DNA of 64,000 nt from Batkoa obscura (lineage: Eukaryota > Entomophthoromycota > Entomophthoromycetes > Entomophthorales > Batkoaceae): positions 496,001-560,000 of the forward strand of contig JASVEC010000020.1 of NCBI GenBank assembly GCA_030770535.1, read 5' to 3'. Below, in pieces: positions 22,483 to 33,655 of the stretch. The notes beneath the pieces are model-generated. The model had not been told where the DNA came from and ran no database searches. It saw only the letters and a program-made list of their open reading frames with translations. Made by a program: the position numbers and the translations under genes. Within the stretch, counting starts at the first letter, position 1. Each line of letters opens with the position of its first letter.

Positions 22483-24660
22483 CTAATTCTGAACCATACT
22501 TACTTTAGCTTCTAATGTAGAATCTAAAGGTAAAACATTACTCCCTGCTCCATTTTCATCCGAAATAATACTATCTAAATCATTACTTGTAGCTCCATCG
22601 GGTAAATTATTATTATTATTACTTGAGTTATCATTCAAAATATTATTAACATTAACATCATTAACACCTGGTATTAATGAAATATTAGTATTATTATTAG
22701 TACCACTAGTAGGTCGAACAATTGGTGCAATTAATGTGTTAATTGATGGTTTGATAGTACTACTTGGAATAGCATTGGTAATGAGGTTATTGATGGGTTT
22801 ATTACTATTATTTATAATAGTAGATATTACTGGGAGTATAGGAGTGGCAATAGAAGCTTGATTTTGATTTAAATTACTAATGACTGCATCTACATTAGTT
22901 GAGTTCAGTAAAGAACTACCATTGATAATTGGAGTTGAAGCGGTAGAAGTAACTATAAAGCTAGAAATATCTAACATACCTGGGGATTTAGAACACTGAA
23001 TTGAAGATAAATTAAAACATGATATAGATTTGGAATTATAGTTAAATTTCCAACATTTAGGACATTTCTCTCCAAAACAAGGCAATTCGGAATTTCCATT
23101 TAAATAACAAGTTTTATTTAAATAAAAGGATCTTTTACTATATTGCATTTGAGAAAATAAATTACTTTGATTACTTGTACATTTAAAATTGGACTGGAAA
23201 TCATAACATTTATAAATCGATAAATTATTATCATATTCCCAACATGATGGACAATAATTCCCTTTACATAAAGATTTAATATCCCCATTAACATAACATC
23301 CTTTTTCTAAGATGTTAATCGAGTTATCAATCACGGTTGGTGGTATTGTTGGTAAAACATTATTAACTAAAATACCACCAGATACTAATTGAACAGCATC
23401 ATCAACTTGATTACAACTACCATTAATTGTATTAAAACATTGAAAAGTTTGATCAAGATAATTAACATTCCAACAAGGTGGACAATTAGCCCCTGATTTA
23501 CAAGGTAAATTTTTATTACCATTAATAAAACAGGATTTATTTTTAATATTATTACTGGTAATTTTAGGCATTAATGAAGTCATATCTTTGAATCCAGGAT
23601 TACATTGAGAGTTCACTTTTTTATAACAAGAAAATCGATTATTAATAGAAATCCAGCAAGGGGGACATTTTCCTTTGCATGGTATATTGAAATTACCATT
23701 TATATAACATATATTTAATGGGTTATATTCTGGTTGAAATTTAAATTCATTATTATTTTGAGTAACTATAGGCAAATAAGTCACTTGAGGAGGCCTTACT
23801 ACTACAGTCACAGTAGAAAGTACAGGTTGATAAATAGTATCAGTAATTGTCGGAGGCTTCACTAATTGAGTAGAAACTTGTAAAGAAATAAATGTATTAG
23901 TTTGAATTTGAGTAGATGTAACGGTAGATGGTGGTAAACTAATAGTTTGAGTTTGCAATTGAACAGTGACAGAAGTGACAGTATTAGTTTGAGTTACAGT
24001 GGTAGTTTTAGGAGGTAAAGTAACTGTTTGAGTCTGAGTTTGTAATTGAATAGTAGTAGCGGTTATTGTAGTAGTTGTAGTACTTGGAGGTAAAGTAATC
24101 AATTGAGTTTGTAGTTGAGTTTGTGTTGATAATATAGTAGTAATTTCTGTTTGTGTTTGAATACTTGTTAATGGGGGTAAACTTATGGTAGTTGTATGAG
24201 CTAAAATTTGAGTTTGAGTATATGTCACTGTAGGTATTGGTAAATAGCTAGTTTGTCCATTGTTAGAAGTATAAGTAGCTATTACAGTATGGATAGTATT
24301 CGTGGGATAAAAGGTTATGGGAAACAAATTTGATTGATTAGATGGAGGAAATATCACTGTTTGTATGTTGTTTCCTCCATTATTGTTTATTAAATCATTT
24401 GGATTATTACTTCCTATTATTATCGTATTATTATTGGGAAATCCAATATTACCGTTGTTATTATTGTTAATGTTAATTGGAAAGGTAGTATTAATACCAT
24501 TATTTATACCATTGTTATTATTGTTGTTATTGTTATTATTATTATTATCATTATTATTATTCGGAAGCAATAAATCATCAGGGTTAATAATCAGTTGATG
24601 TTCCTTAGCAATAATAAAAGAAGATAGTAATAAAAGTGAATAAAATTTTAATGAAAGCAT
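22483..24660 (-). CDS. Secreted protein with four six-Cys CPxCW modules
   Basis: A single-exon 725-residue protein of unknown function. A signal peptide (MLSLKFYSLLLLSSFIIAKE) leads into an Asn-homopolymer region (about residues 35-95). A Thr/Gln/Pro-rich stretch (about 140-300) follows, with repeated T-Q-T-x-T-x-S/T-L-P-P units suggesting O-glycosylation. Four tandem cysteine modules begin near residues 318, 375, 452 and 517. Each has the form C-[YF]-x-N-G-x5-C-x(3-5)-C-P-x-C-W ... C-[YF] ... C, giving six cysteines. The rest is Asn/Ser/Thr-rich. I see no clear transmembrane segment or GPI signal at the C-terminus. The layout resembles a fungal surface or wall-associated protein, and the modules could be disulfide-stabilised binding units (inference). 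Confidence 0.75.
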   Translation of the reverse strand: MLSLKFYSLLLLSSFIIAKEHQLIINPDDLLLPNNNNDNNNNNNNNNNNNGINNGINTTFPININNNNNGNIGFPNNNTIIIGSNNPNDLINNNGGNNIQTVIFPPSNQSNLFPITFYPTNTIHTVIATYTSNNGQTSYLPIPTVTYTQTQILAHTTTISLPPLTSIQTQTEITTILSTQTQLQTQLITLPPSTTTTTITATTIQLQTQTQTVTLPPKTTTVTQTNTVTSVTVQLQTQTISLPPSTVTSTQIQTNTFISLQVSTQLVKPPTITDTIYQPVLSTVTVVVRPPQVTYLPIVTQNNNEFKFQPEYNPLNICYINGNFNIPCKGKCPPCWISINNRFSCYKKVNSQCNPGFKDMTSLMPKITSNNIKNKSCFINGNKNLPCKSGANCPPCWNVNYLDQTFQCFNTINGSCNQVDDAVQLVSGGILVNNVLPTIPPTVIDNSINILEKGCYVNGDIKSLCKGNYCPSCWEYDNNLSIYKCYDFQSNFKCTSNQSNLFSQMQYSKRSFYLNKTCYLNGNSELPCFGEKCPKCWKFNYNSKSISCFNLSSIQCSKSPGMLDISSFIVTSTASTPIINGSSLLNSTNVDAVISNLNQNQASIATPILPVISTIINNSNKPINNLITNAIPSSTIKPSINTLIAPIVRPTSGTNNNTNISLIPGVNDVNVNNILNDNSSNNNNNLPDGATSNDLDSIISDENGAGSNVLPLDSTLEAKVSMVQN

Positions 24661-25689
24661 ATGAAAGAGATAGTAGTAATGTAATGGTTCAAAAAAATCA
24701 AACTTTTTTTAAAATAGAGCTATAAAAAGAAATAAACTTTTATTATATAGTATATCCTACTTCAGTATTTGGTATAAAACACTTAATTAATACCTATTTA
24801 TTATACTACAAGTTGTTTACTTGTATGCCACTGTACTGATTTTTCTTATTTTTCGGTTAAATTTGTTTGAACATTAAATTAAGTACTTCTTTTAAAATTT
24901 AATAAAATGCTTCATATTCTATCGGAGCATTTAATAGCAATTTTATCTTAGCTTGAAAACTACATCTTAATTAAGTTTAGAAACTAAGTATACATCTGCT
25001 GCAATTCTAATGTGGCCCAATTAACTATTCGTTTAAGAATTTTTTTTTGCTAAAATCTGAGTAAATTTGAATCTTAAGCACTAAAAAACTAAATAAGCAA
25101 ATAGCTAGCTCTAAAAACCACCACAATTTAAGTTGCAAGAGAGTTGCAGCAACTATATAACGTTAATTTGTCTATTTTTATCTTTATTTTAGTTGAAATT
25201 TAAAAAATTTATCAGTTAAGATTCTGATTCAATTGATGGTCATAACCAAATGGCGAAAGAGATGCTTTTCACTTGTGTTAATATCAATGCACTTGAGCCA
25301 ATATACTATTAAGTTATGAATTTTTAGTTACTAAGTTTCTAATCATGTTTTTAAACTTTTAATTGTAAAATACAAATTGATGAATTAACAAGTTATAGTA
25401 ACAATATTATAATATTTGAATTACAATCCGGTATAAACGTGTTTAATTCAATCATCCTATTTTTATTATTTCAAATATTATAATATACCATAAACCTATT
25501 ATTGCTATTCTCTTAATTTTACTGAAATCGGATTTTAAAATTTATCTTCCAACGTTCCAAATTTGATATTATGTATAATAGTTTTATAGCATTCCATATT
25601 AGTTTAAAATAGTTACCTTGAAAACATTCCATCTTCAGTCGTACGTAATCTATAATAAAATGAAAACTCAATATTAAGTTTAATTTGCC
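24661..25689. other. Intergenic, about 1 kb
   Basis: The upstream side of the Cys-module gene, with no gene or repeat recognised. Confidence 0.4.
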
Positions 25690-25800
25690 CACTAAGGGAT
25701 TTGAACCTGCGTCTCAGAAATAAAGTATAATTCTAAAATGAAATCAACCGTAGCAGCTGCTTTTAAAGATAGCTAACTCTAACTAGGCCAATTTTCAAAT
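25690..25800 (-). pseudogene. tRNA-like remnant (A and B box, Lys-like)
   Basis: On the minus strand a near-perfect A box (TGGCCTAGTTAG) is followed about 80 nt later by a perfect B box (GGTTCAAATCC). Between them AGCTATCTTTAAAAGCAGCT resembles a tRNA-Lys anticodon arm. However, the acceptor strands do not pair and the T-stem is poor. It is probably a decayed tRNA gene or a tRNA-derived fragment. Confidence 0.4.
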
Positions 25801-26071
25801 TATAATTAAACTTTGTGTATCATCATTATGGTAAGTAGACATTTCATTAGGAGTATTAGTTTGAGTTACTTTTTCCAAATTTTACATTTTATTGGTTAAT
25901 CGAGGGTTAATTAATAATGAGTGGAATGTGCAGATTTTTGATGAATAAAATTTCAAAAATAAAGACAAATGCAAAACTAGTTTTAAACTTTTTGTTTTAT
26001 AATTTATATTAAAAATCATTAATAACTTATGGAAAATCCTATTCAGTAAATAATTGATAAATAATATTAAT

Positions 26072-26175
26072 ATATGGGGGTGTTTTTTTGGCTTCATTGC
26101 TTTTTCCATTTTTCAAGTGCTATTTGAGCCGAAAAATCGTTAGTAAAATTTTTAAACAACAAAATACATCCCTTA
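26072..26175 (+). mobile_element. Short GGGGATG inverted-repeat element (MITE-like)
   Basis: Starts ATATGGGGGTG. The body has GGCTTCATTGCTTTTTCC, AAGTGCTATTTGAGCCG and GTTAGTAAAATTTTTAAAC. The right end is decayed (ACATCCCTTAT). Confidence 0.8.
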
Positions 26176-26793
26176 TTTTAACATCACATAGAGATGTATA
26201 ATAATATCTTAGTAATTGTTTAGTATGAACTCAAACTGAATTTATAAAAGATATTTTAAAGATAGAGTTTCAACTAAATAAAAATAATATAATTTTAGTA
26301 AAAAAGCAAATTATTTTATTACTATATTAATATTTAATTGCTACTAATAATAGTATCATTTCATTTTATACATCTAGCTTAAACAATATACAAAACAAGT
26401 TATACTGTCAATAATTTTGCTATGAAATTACTAGTCTTCTATAATAATTCCAAGCTAATTTTAATTCCCTTAAACTCACAAATGATAATAAGCCAACAAT
26501 CTTCGATTATTGCCAGCTAATTAAAATTAATTGGTTAAAATAGCAAATGACTCTTCACATAAGATTGGATACGTTAATAAGAATCAATGAATTTCATTGG
26601 TTGATAGACTCCAATTTAAAAATGACAAAAAATCACTAAAACAAGAGTAAGAAATTTAATGAGAATGAAAACTCCAAATTTTCTTTATTCATTTATTCAT
26701 TTATTTTATTAAAGGTAAAGATAAAAAATAATATAAAAAGTGGATTAGTGTTAACTTTAAGCTCTTATTTCTTTTTAGTAAGGATAAATTAAA
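26176..26793. other. SEC61 upstream region
   Basis: No gene. A TATAAAAA box at about 26732-26739 lies some 55 bp before the SEC61 start codon. Confidence 0.4.
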
Positions 26794-28390
26794 ATGTCTT
26801 CTTTTCGATTTTTACATTTGATACGTCCTTTTGTGAATGTTATCCCTGAGGTAGCTTCTCCAGATAGAAAAGTAAGTTTAAAATAATCAAAACATTCAAA
26901 TAGCAGACATTGATTTAACCTTTCCCTTAAAATTAGGTTCCTTTCAATCAAAAGATGCTATGGACTGCCATTACACTTTTTATCTTTTTAGTATGTTCTC
27001 AAATTCCATTATATGGTATTATGTCTAGTGATTCTTCCGATCCACTATATTGGATGCGTGTCATTCTTGCTTCTAATAGAGGTACTTTAATGGAGTTAGG
27101 TATTACTCCTATTATTACCTCTGGTATGATTATGCAAATGTTAGCCGGGGCTAACCTTATTGAAGTCGATTATTCTCTAAGAGAAGATCGTGCTCTTTTT
27201 GGGGCTGCTCAAAAATGTAAGTTTAAAATTTATTTTATATTGCTATCTTTTATTTATTTTATAAATAGTATTTGCTATGATTATTACTTTTGGACAAGCT
27301 TTAGTATCTGTTATCACTGGACTTTATGGTAGACCAGCTGATCTTGGTATTGGTGTATGTATTTTGTTAGTTATTCAATTATTTGTTGCTGGATTGATTG
27401 TGATTTTATTGGATGAATTGCTTCAAAAAGGATACGGATTAGGCTCTGGTATCAATTTATTTATTGCTACTAACATTTGTGAAACTATTATTTGGAAAGC
27501 ATTTAGTCCAAGTACTTTTAATACCGGTAAAGGACCTGAATTCGAAGGAGCTATTATTGCTTTCTTCCATCTTTTATTCACACGTCGTAATAAATTTAAG
27601 GCCTTAAATGAAGCTTTATTCCGCTCCAATCTACCCAATCTTTCCAACTTATTCGCTACTGTATTTGTATTTGCTTTAGTCATCTACCTCCAAGGTTTCC
27701 GTATTGAAATTCCAATCAAATCAAACAAAGCTCGTGGTTCAAGAGGTACTTTTCCAGTCAAATTATTTTATACTTCCAACATGCCAATTATGCTTCAATC
27801 TGCTTTAACTTCCAATGTTTTCCTTGTTTCTCAAATGCTTTATATTCGTTTCCCTGAAAACTTTTTAGTCCGTTTATTTGGTGTTTGGGAGGTAAACAAT
27901 AGTATCACTATTATTAGCAATCATATTAATTTTCTTATAGCCAATTGGAGAAAGTACTATGCTAAGTCCAGTATCTGGTTTGGCTTATTATTTACGTCCA
28001 CCAAATGCATTTATTGAAGTATTACAAGATCCAGTTCACTTTGTTGTTTACCTTGGATTTATCTTAGGAGCTTGTGCTTTATTCTCACGCACATGGATTG
28101 AAATTTCTGGCTCTTCACCACGTGATGTAGCTAAACAACTTAAAGAGCAAGATACTGTTATTGCAGGTCATCGTGATACATCGATCTATAAGGTACTTAA
28201 GAAAGTCATTCCACAAGCTGCTACCGTTGGTGGTCTTGTTATTGGTTTACTTTCCGTCAGTGCAGATTTAATGGGTGCTATTGGCTCTGGTACTGGTATC
28301 CTTTTAGCTGTTACTATTATCTATCAATACTTTGAAATGTTTGTCAAAGAACAACAAGAAGCTGGTGGGCTCGCAGCTATGATGAATTAA
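26794..28390 (+). CDS. SEC61: Sec61 alpha, ER translocon channel
   Basis: The pore-forming subunit of the ER protein-conducting channel, with ten membrane spans expected. Four exons: 26794-26871, 26937-27216, 27269-27891 and 27941-28390, giving about 476 residues, the usual size. The N-terminus ([20 protein letters not shown]) and first span are typical. The plug region, [22 protein letters not shown], is present but for small changes. The cytosolic loops carry [12 protein letters not shown] and the conserved RG-x-RG segment, and the C-terminal half has [16 protein letters not shown]. The second intron splits a codon (T|TA for Leu). It lies in tandem with the reductase gene, 124 bp downstream. 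Identification is secure. Confidence 0.97.
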
Positions 28391-28514
28391 GGATTTTTTC
28401 ACTCTTTTGATGGATTCTATTTTTTAAAAATATAAAAATAAACTAAAATAGCTATTTTTAATAATTATTTATAAAGTTTAACTTGGAATTTTTTTGTTTT
28501 CGTTTTAAGTTAAA

Positions 28515-29711
28515 ATGCAAACTCAATCAGTCATATTAAATAATGGGAGCGTCATGCCTTTAATTGGGAGTAATTAGAATGATGATATATTACATAATAA
28601 CATATAATAATAATAATAATAATAGTTGGCACTTATCGAATGAGAGATAAGTATCAGATTCAGGAAATATTAACTGAAGGAATAGAAGTAGGTTATCGAT
28701 TAATAGGTAATTTGTAAAAACATAACAAAATGCATTTAATATTTACTAAAATAATACAAAAAGATACAGCTCAAGTGTACAGAAATGAAGAAGTGATAGG
28801 TGGAGTTATTGAAGAATATTTAACTAATAATAAGGATAAAATTGAAAGAAAGGATTTGTTTATCACTAGTAAAATAGGTAATTAACTAAAATTAATAAAT
28901 AGAATCCAATAAATGATAAAACTTATTTTATTTAGCTCCAAACAACCAAGGAGCGGATAGAGGCTATGAATGTAAATTATTACTGTTACTTAAATCAATT
29001 ATCTAAACAATAATAACCAATAGCTACTTTAGAAACGATAAAAAAATTACGCTTAGATTACATTGATCTAATGTTGATCCATTGGCCTGGTACTTCAAGG
29101 ATTAGTCCCCAATCTCCTATGAATTCAGAATATCGAAAACAAACTTATCAAAGCTTAGAACGTTTGTATCACGAAGGGATAGTCAAAAATATAGGCATCA
29201 GCAACTATACTTTATCACATTTAAAGGAATTATTAACTTATTGTCAAATTAAACCACAAGTTTTACAAATAGAATACCACCCTTTATATCAATCGAAAGA
29301 AATCATAGATTATTGTAAGGAAAATGGGATACAAATTCAAGCCTATTCGTCCTTGGGAGAAGGGCAATTGATTAATGATGGTGATGAGTTTTTTAAACAG
29401 TTTTTAAAGTTCAATAAAAATTTGTTAAAGGAGAATGACATCAAAGGGCAATTAGTTGGTTTTCTGTTAAAATGGGCAATGTTAAAAAATATCGTGGTAA
29501 TTCCAAAAACTAATAGTGTAAAACATTTAATTAGCAATTTTAATTGTTTAAATATAGACTTGAATGAAAATGTAAGTTTTTAACATTATGTTTCTATAGT
29601 ATATCACATTAACTTTTTTAGATCAACGAATTTTTCAATAGCTGTATTTATGATAGTAAATATGAATTGAAATCCAACAAATTTTGTTGGGATCCAGAAA
29701 CAGTTTTATAA
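28515..29711 (+). CDS. Aldo-keto reductase
   Basis: An NADPH-dependent oxidoreductase of the AKR superfamily, read from six exons starting MQTQSVILNNG. The catalytic tetrad can be seen: Asp and Tyr in GYRLIDTAQVYRNE, Lys in LFITSKI and His in LMLIHWPG. The GISNY and QIEYHPLYQ segments and the cofactor motif IPKTNSVKHL also match. The first introns split conserved codons (G-I-G-T and G|D of LIDTA). The protein ends NKFCWDPETVL, so it has the short C-terminal loop. The substrate is not predictable. The gene lies tail to tail with ATG27, about 55 bp apart. Confidence 0.87.
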
Positions 29712-29766
29712 ATAAACATGAAAATGAAAGCAACTTGAAAGTTATTAAAATATAATTTTATTAATT

Positions 29767-30886
29767 TCAAACTCTATTATACCCATTTCTACGTCTTTTT
29801 CCAGAAATAAATGTAACTGAAGAATGAATTAATGTCTAAATTAAAGTTACATTAGTTATTATTATTATTATACATAAAAAGCCTACCATTAAATTAGGTA
29901 TGAAATTTTGCCAAAATTCTACGTTTGGTATTAAATCCCAACCACTATTATTAAGCACATAATAGTTGTAAAGGATACCAAAGATAAAGTAAAATAATAT
30001 CAATAATAATATGCTAATAAAACAATAAATGAATAAAACACAAAAATATCATTATTAAAACCTACATTGTACTAAACGCAATACCAGCTTGAGTAGCCGG
30101 GCTATTTCCTGGATCACTAGGTGGAGTTGAGTTATCCCCACTACAAAAGAGTTAACTAAATAAGCAACTAAAAAATAACATGAAGATAAAAATTACAGTG
30201 GACAAGCATATTTAGTAATCCAACTTAAAGTCAATTTACCGTTTTCATAATTTTAAATTTTTGGATCTTCATTCTATTTTGAAAATTAATATCTAGTATT
30301 TCTGCCAAAACCATTATATTGTATTTCTATTTACCTTATCTTTATCACATTGAAACTGTATAAACGTGCTTTGCTCTTGCTCATCAATAGTTTCCCCAGA
30401 TAGTGATAGATGTAAGCCTAAATTTTATTATTACCATTATTAATTATATTTGCCTTTACTTACTGTCAAATTTACCCTTAATTGCAGTAGTAGATAAGCT
30501 AGGTGGCTTTTTATTATTAGCTACTTCAATCAAGCTAATAACTCTAGGTTCGGAATTATCTTTATAATTGATAATACTTTGGCAGATATAAGTACCATCC
30601 CCGCATTGGTCTTTTCCATCTTTTTTATTTTTTGTACCATCACAAATATTAATTTCATAATTAGTTTCAGTTATCGTTGGTTTTGTAGTTTTATTCATGG
30701 AAATCGTATATTCTCTAATGGAAATGTTAATGTGTTATTGTTATATATTAGTAAATATACTTACTTATTTAAATCTTTAAAATTAAACTTTAAGTTGTCA
30801 ATTGAGATCTCTTGAGTACAATCCCATTCACATTGAACATTTAAAATTAAATTGAATATTAATATTAAAATGAAATTAAAATACAT
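29767..30886 (-). CDS. ATG27: Atg27-like autophagy membrane protein (possible in-frame stop)
   Basis: A type I membrane protein with a lectin-like lumenal domain that cycles with Atg9 vesicles in yeast. I read about six exons. A signal peptide (MYFNFILILIFNLILNVQC) leads to EWDCTQEI. Lumenal Cys motifs follow (YEINICDGT, GDGTYICQS, QFQCDKD, W-I-T-K-Y-A-C-P-L), then a Ser/Pro stretch, one membrane span (about 20 residues, ILLLILFYFIFGILYNYY) and the tail GWDLIPNVEFW...GKRRRNGYNRV, all in the Atg27 order. One oddity: with the expected frame, a TAA falls between PKI and NYENGK at about 30253-30256 (minus strand). It could be a null allele, an unrecognised small intron or a base error. Confidence 0.78.
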
Positions 30887-30950
30887 TTTTAAAAAAAGTT
30901 AAAACGTAAAAGTTAGAACTCAAACTTTAGTCTTTTTATTCTTTTTAAAA
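30887..30950. promoter_or_regulatory. 64-bp divergent promoter of ATG27 and IST3
   Basis: Only 64 bp separate the ATG27 start codon (30886, minus) from the IST3 start (30951, plus). The segment must contain both 5' leaders, and probably both core promoters unless transcription begins inside the neighbouring gene. Confidence 0.5.
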
Positions 30951-32104
30951 ATGAAGTAAAATTTAAAATCAAACGTAATATTTTAATCATTAATTAAAAC
31001 CTTAGCGTAACAAAAGAAATCCAACGTATTAATGAAAAAGAAATTGATTGGATGATAACCCGAGGTTTAGATGCTTCAGGCTCATGGCATGATGATTACA
31101 AACACTCAGCTTATATATTTGTTGGTAGTTTACCATTTGATTTAACCGAAGGAGATATCATTACCATTTTTTCTCAGTAAGGATATGATAATTATAATGA
31201 TGATTTATTTATTTCTAAATTAATAGATATGGTGAGATAGAAGACGTCAATCTAATAAGAGATAAAGAAACTGGCAAATCAAAAGGCTTCTGTTATTTAA
31301 AATATTTAGATCAAAGATCTACTAATTTAGCTGTGGATAACTTAAACTCTATTGAAGTAAGTATAAAAAAGTAAATTTGTTTTAACTAATTATTAATAAT
31401 TTAGATCTTAGATCGAAAAATACGAGTAGATCATGTGAAAGATTACAAGCCACCCAAAAGAAAAGGGGAAGATGGCGTAGAAAGGTTGGACTTAAGTTAT
31501 AACGCGGCTCCTAAGCTTGTTGAAAGTAAGTAATAAATATGATGATATTTAATTTCGACAGTTTTTAACTGCAATTCACCATAGTACCAACCTCAGAAGA
31601 AGAAAAGGAAGAAGAAAAGGATAAAGAAAGTTTAATGATTGAAAATGGAATTGATCCAGATGACCCAATGGCAGAATATCTTTATGAAAAGTTAATGAAA
31701 AAAGAAAAGAAGGCTAAAAAGAGTAAAAAAAGTAAAAAAGAGAAAGAGGAGGATCAATCGAAATCTAGGTAAATATTTTCATCTGTATTAGTTGTTCTTT
31801 CTTTATTTTTATTTTAATAAATTATAGAAAAGACAAACATGAAAGGGATTATAAAGATGATTATGAAGATGATTATAAATCTGAAAGAAGAGAAAGAAAG
31901 GATCGTAGTAGAGATTCGTACGAAAAAAGGAATAGAAATGAATCAAGACGTAATTATGATAAATATGAAGGAAGAGAAAGTTCAAAAAATAGATATGATA
32001 GGAAAGATAGGTATGATGATTATGATAGATACGAAAAAAGAAATCGATACATGGATGATAAAGATAGCTATGAAAGAAGGGACAGCTACGAAAGAAGAAG
32101 ATAA
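30951..32104 (+). CDS. IST3: Ist3/RBMX2, RES complex splicing factor
   Basis: An RNA-recognition-motif protein of the RES complex, bound to activated spliceosomes. The coding start appears split: ATGAA at 30951-30955, an intron to 31005, then CGTAAC..., giving M-N-V-T-K-E-I-Q-R-I-N-E-K-E-I, which matches yeast Ist3 (MNKIQQINDKE). The conserved SWHDDYK precedes the RRM, which has AYIFVGSLPFDLTEGDI (RNP2 side) and GKSKGFCYLKYLDQRST (RNP1 side). An EEDK/SKK-rich region follows, then an arginine/aspartate/tyrosine-rich tail, longer than in budding yeast and more like RBMX2. The gene has six exons in my reading. Confidence 0.88.
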
Positions 32105-32698
32105 ATAAATTTGAATTGATGTGTTTTAAATTATTTTATTAAATCAATATTTATGAAGTTTTGCTAGTATTGGAATTTTAGTTTTACTCTTATTTACTAT
32201 TTTCGAATACACATTTTTTTTGTTTTTTGGACATTTTGAGTTAAATTCGGTTTGGCTAGATACATGTTACTTATTTAAATGAATAAATTTATAAGTGGCT
32301 CGTAATTATTAAAAATAGTTTTAAATTCAAACAGCAGTAAAATAAACAAAGTTAAAGCATTACAATATCTTTTGTGATTAAGTCATCATTGCCCATACTT
32401 TGAATGAAATCATCAAATTCTTGTTTTAATTTTAATTTTAGTTTTCAATACCCAGGCTTGAGAGTCATTTAAAAATAGTCATCCTGTCAAGCGTAAATAC
32501 AAAGCAGTTGACAAAAAACAATGTGTTAAAAAATCATAAAAGGGGGAATTTTTTATTCAAAAAAAAGGAAAATTTTTAAAGGTTCGAACAATTGATTGCC
32601 TTTTTGTTTCAAAATCATTGAAAATTCTTAAAGCTATATAAATATTAACAAACACCTTTAATTAATTTTTTAATTTTATTAATTTTTAATTTGCAAAT
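32105..32698. other. Intergenic with probable TATA box at 32635
   Basis: TATATAAAT lies at about 32635-32643, some 55 bp before the LEA-2 start. A short minus-strand open stretch near 32360-32440 is unexplained and too short to call. Confidence 0.35.
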
Positions 32699-33584
32699 AT
32701 GAAAAAAAGAAGCGTTTGTTGTTGCATTTGTACATTTATAGTTGTTTTAATTTTGCTAGCCGCAGCCGCTGTTACTGCTTTCTTTTTATGGGCAAGACAA
32801 CCAAGTGTTGAATTTAATGGAGCCTTACCACCCGAAAACTCCAAAGACTCATTTGTTCTAAATGGCGCTACTGATTTTTCTTTTAATTTGAGGCTCAATT
32901 TTACCGTGGATAACCCTAACTTTATTGGCGCTACATTAAGCTCAATAGCTGCTGAAGTAAGTTTGAAGTATTCTTTGAAAATCTTAAAATTGGTGTTAAT
33001 AAATTCCTTAGGGCTCTTTACCAGTGAATAAACAAGTAACTTTAGCTACTGGTAGTCTTAAAGATGTGGGTATCAATAAGCAAGCAAAGACAAACATATT
33101 ATTTCCTATTAAGGTTGATTATAAATTAAAAGATGATACTGATTTGCTGATCTTAAAATATATTGCGAATAATTGTGGACTATTACAAAATACTCAAAGG
33201 GGACAATTAGAAGTGAATTATGACTTAAATATCGTGGCTAAAATTGTTGCTATCAATATAAATTTGCCTACATTTTCAAATGATGCCAAGTTTGATTGCC
33301 CTATTCCGGTAAATATTATTATGATTTATTTTTATTGTTCATGTTTATGTTTATGTTTTTTTAATTAGGCTGGTACTAAAATACCTGGTTTGGATTTAAT
33401 ATTGAAATTATATAATGGTGGCTTACCTAATAACATTGATCCAAATGCTCTTATTGCTACTTTACAAAAGCAGATACCGAACTTAGATAGCGTTGACCCA
33501 AGTATATTGAATAAGATTGATCCGAATACTTTGAATAATATTGGTAGTCAATTAGGACCTATTGCTACTAAGATATTAGGTTAA
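32699..33584 (+). CDS. LEA-2 domain membrane-anchored protein
   Basis: Three exons (32699-32956, 33012-33308, 33369-33584) give about 256 residues. The N-terminus is basic, then Cys-rich and hydrophobic (MKKRSVCCCICTFIVVLILL), so it is an N-terminal anchor, perhaps palmitoylated. The middle (about residues 60-185) fits the LEA-2 / water-stress fold: FNLRLNFTVDNPNFIGATLSS, then TLATGSLKDVGINKQAKTNI and the final DCPIP-AGTK segment. LEA-2 proteins occur in plants, bacteria and many early-diverging fungi, with roles often guessed as stress or lipid-related. The C-terminal 60 residues carry repeated I-D-P-N-x-L / S-V-D-P-S-I-L units. It ends 71 bp from the convergent SDR gene. Confidence 0.72.
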
Positions 33585-33655
33585 AATGAATAATAATAAC
33601 TAATAAATAATAATTGTAATATAATTTATATAATAAACCATTCTACATATATTTA

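Noticed and set aside
24365-24598. Leucine-rich 77-residue frame antisense to the Cys-module gene
   Set aside because: It is the reverse reading of Asn-codon repeats, a composition artefact.
31839-32108. 89-residue Met/Ile/Lys-rich frame at the IST3 end
   Set aside because: It is the wrong frame of the IST3 tail, whose own frame gives an Arg/Asp/Tyr-rich end and stops at 32104.
32360-32440. Short minus-strand frame ending E-F-D-D-F-I-Q-S-M-G-N-D-D-L
   Set aside because: Too short, with no convincing upstream exon or start codon.
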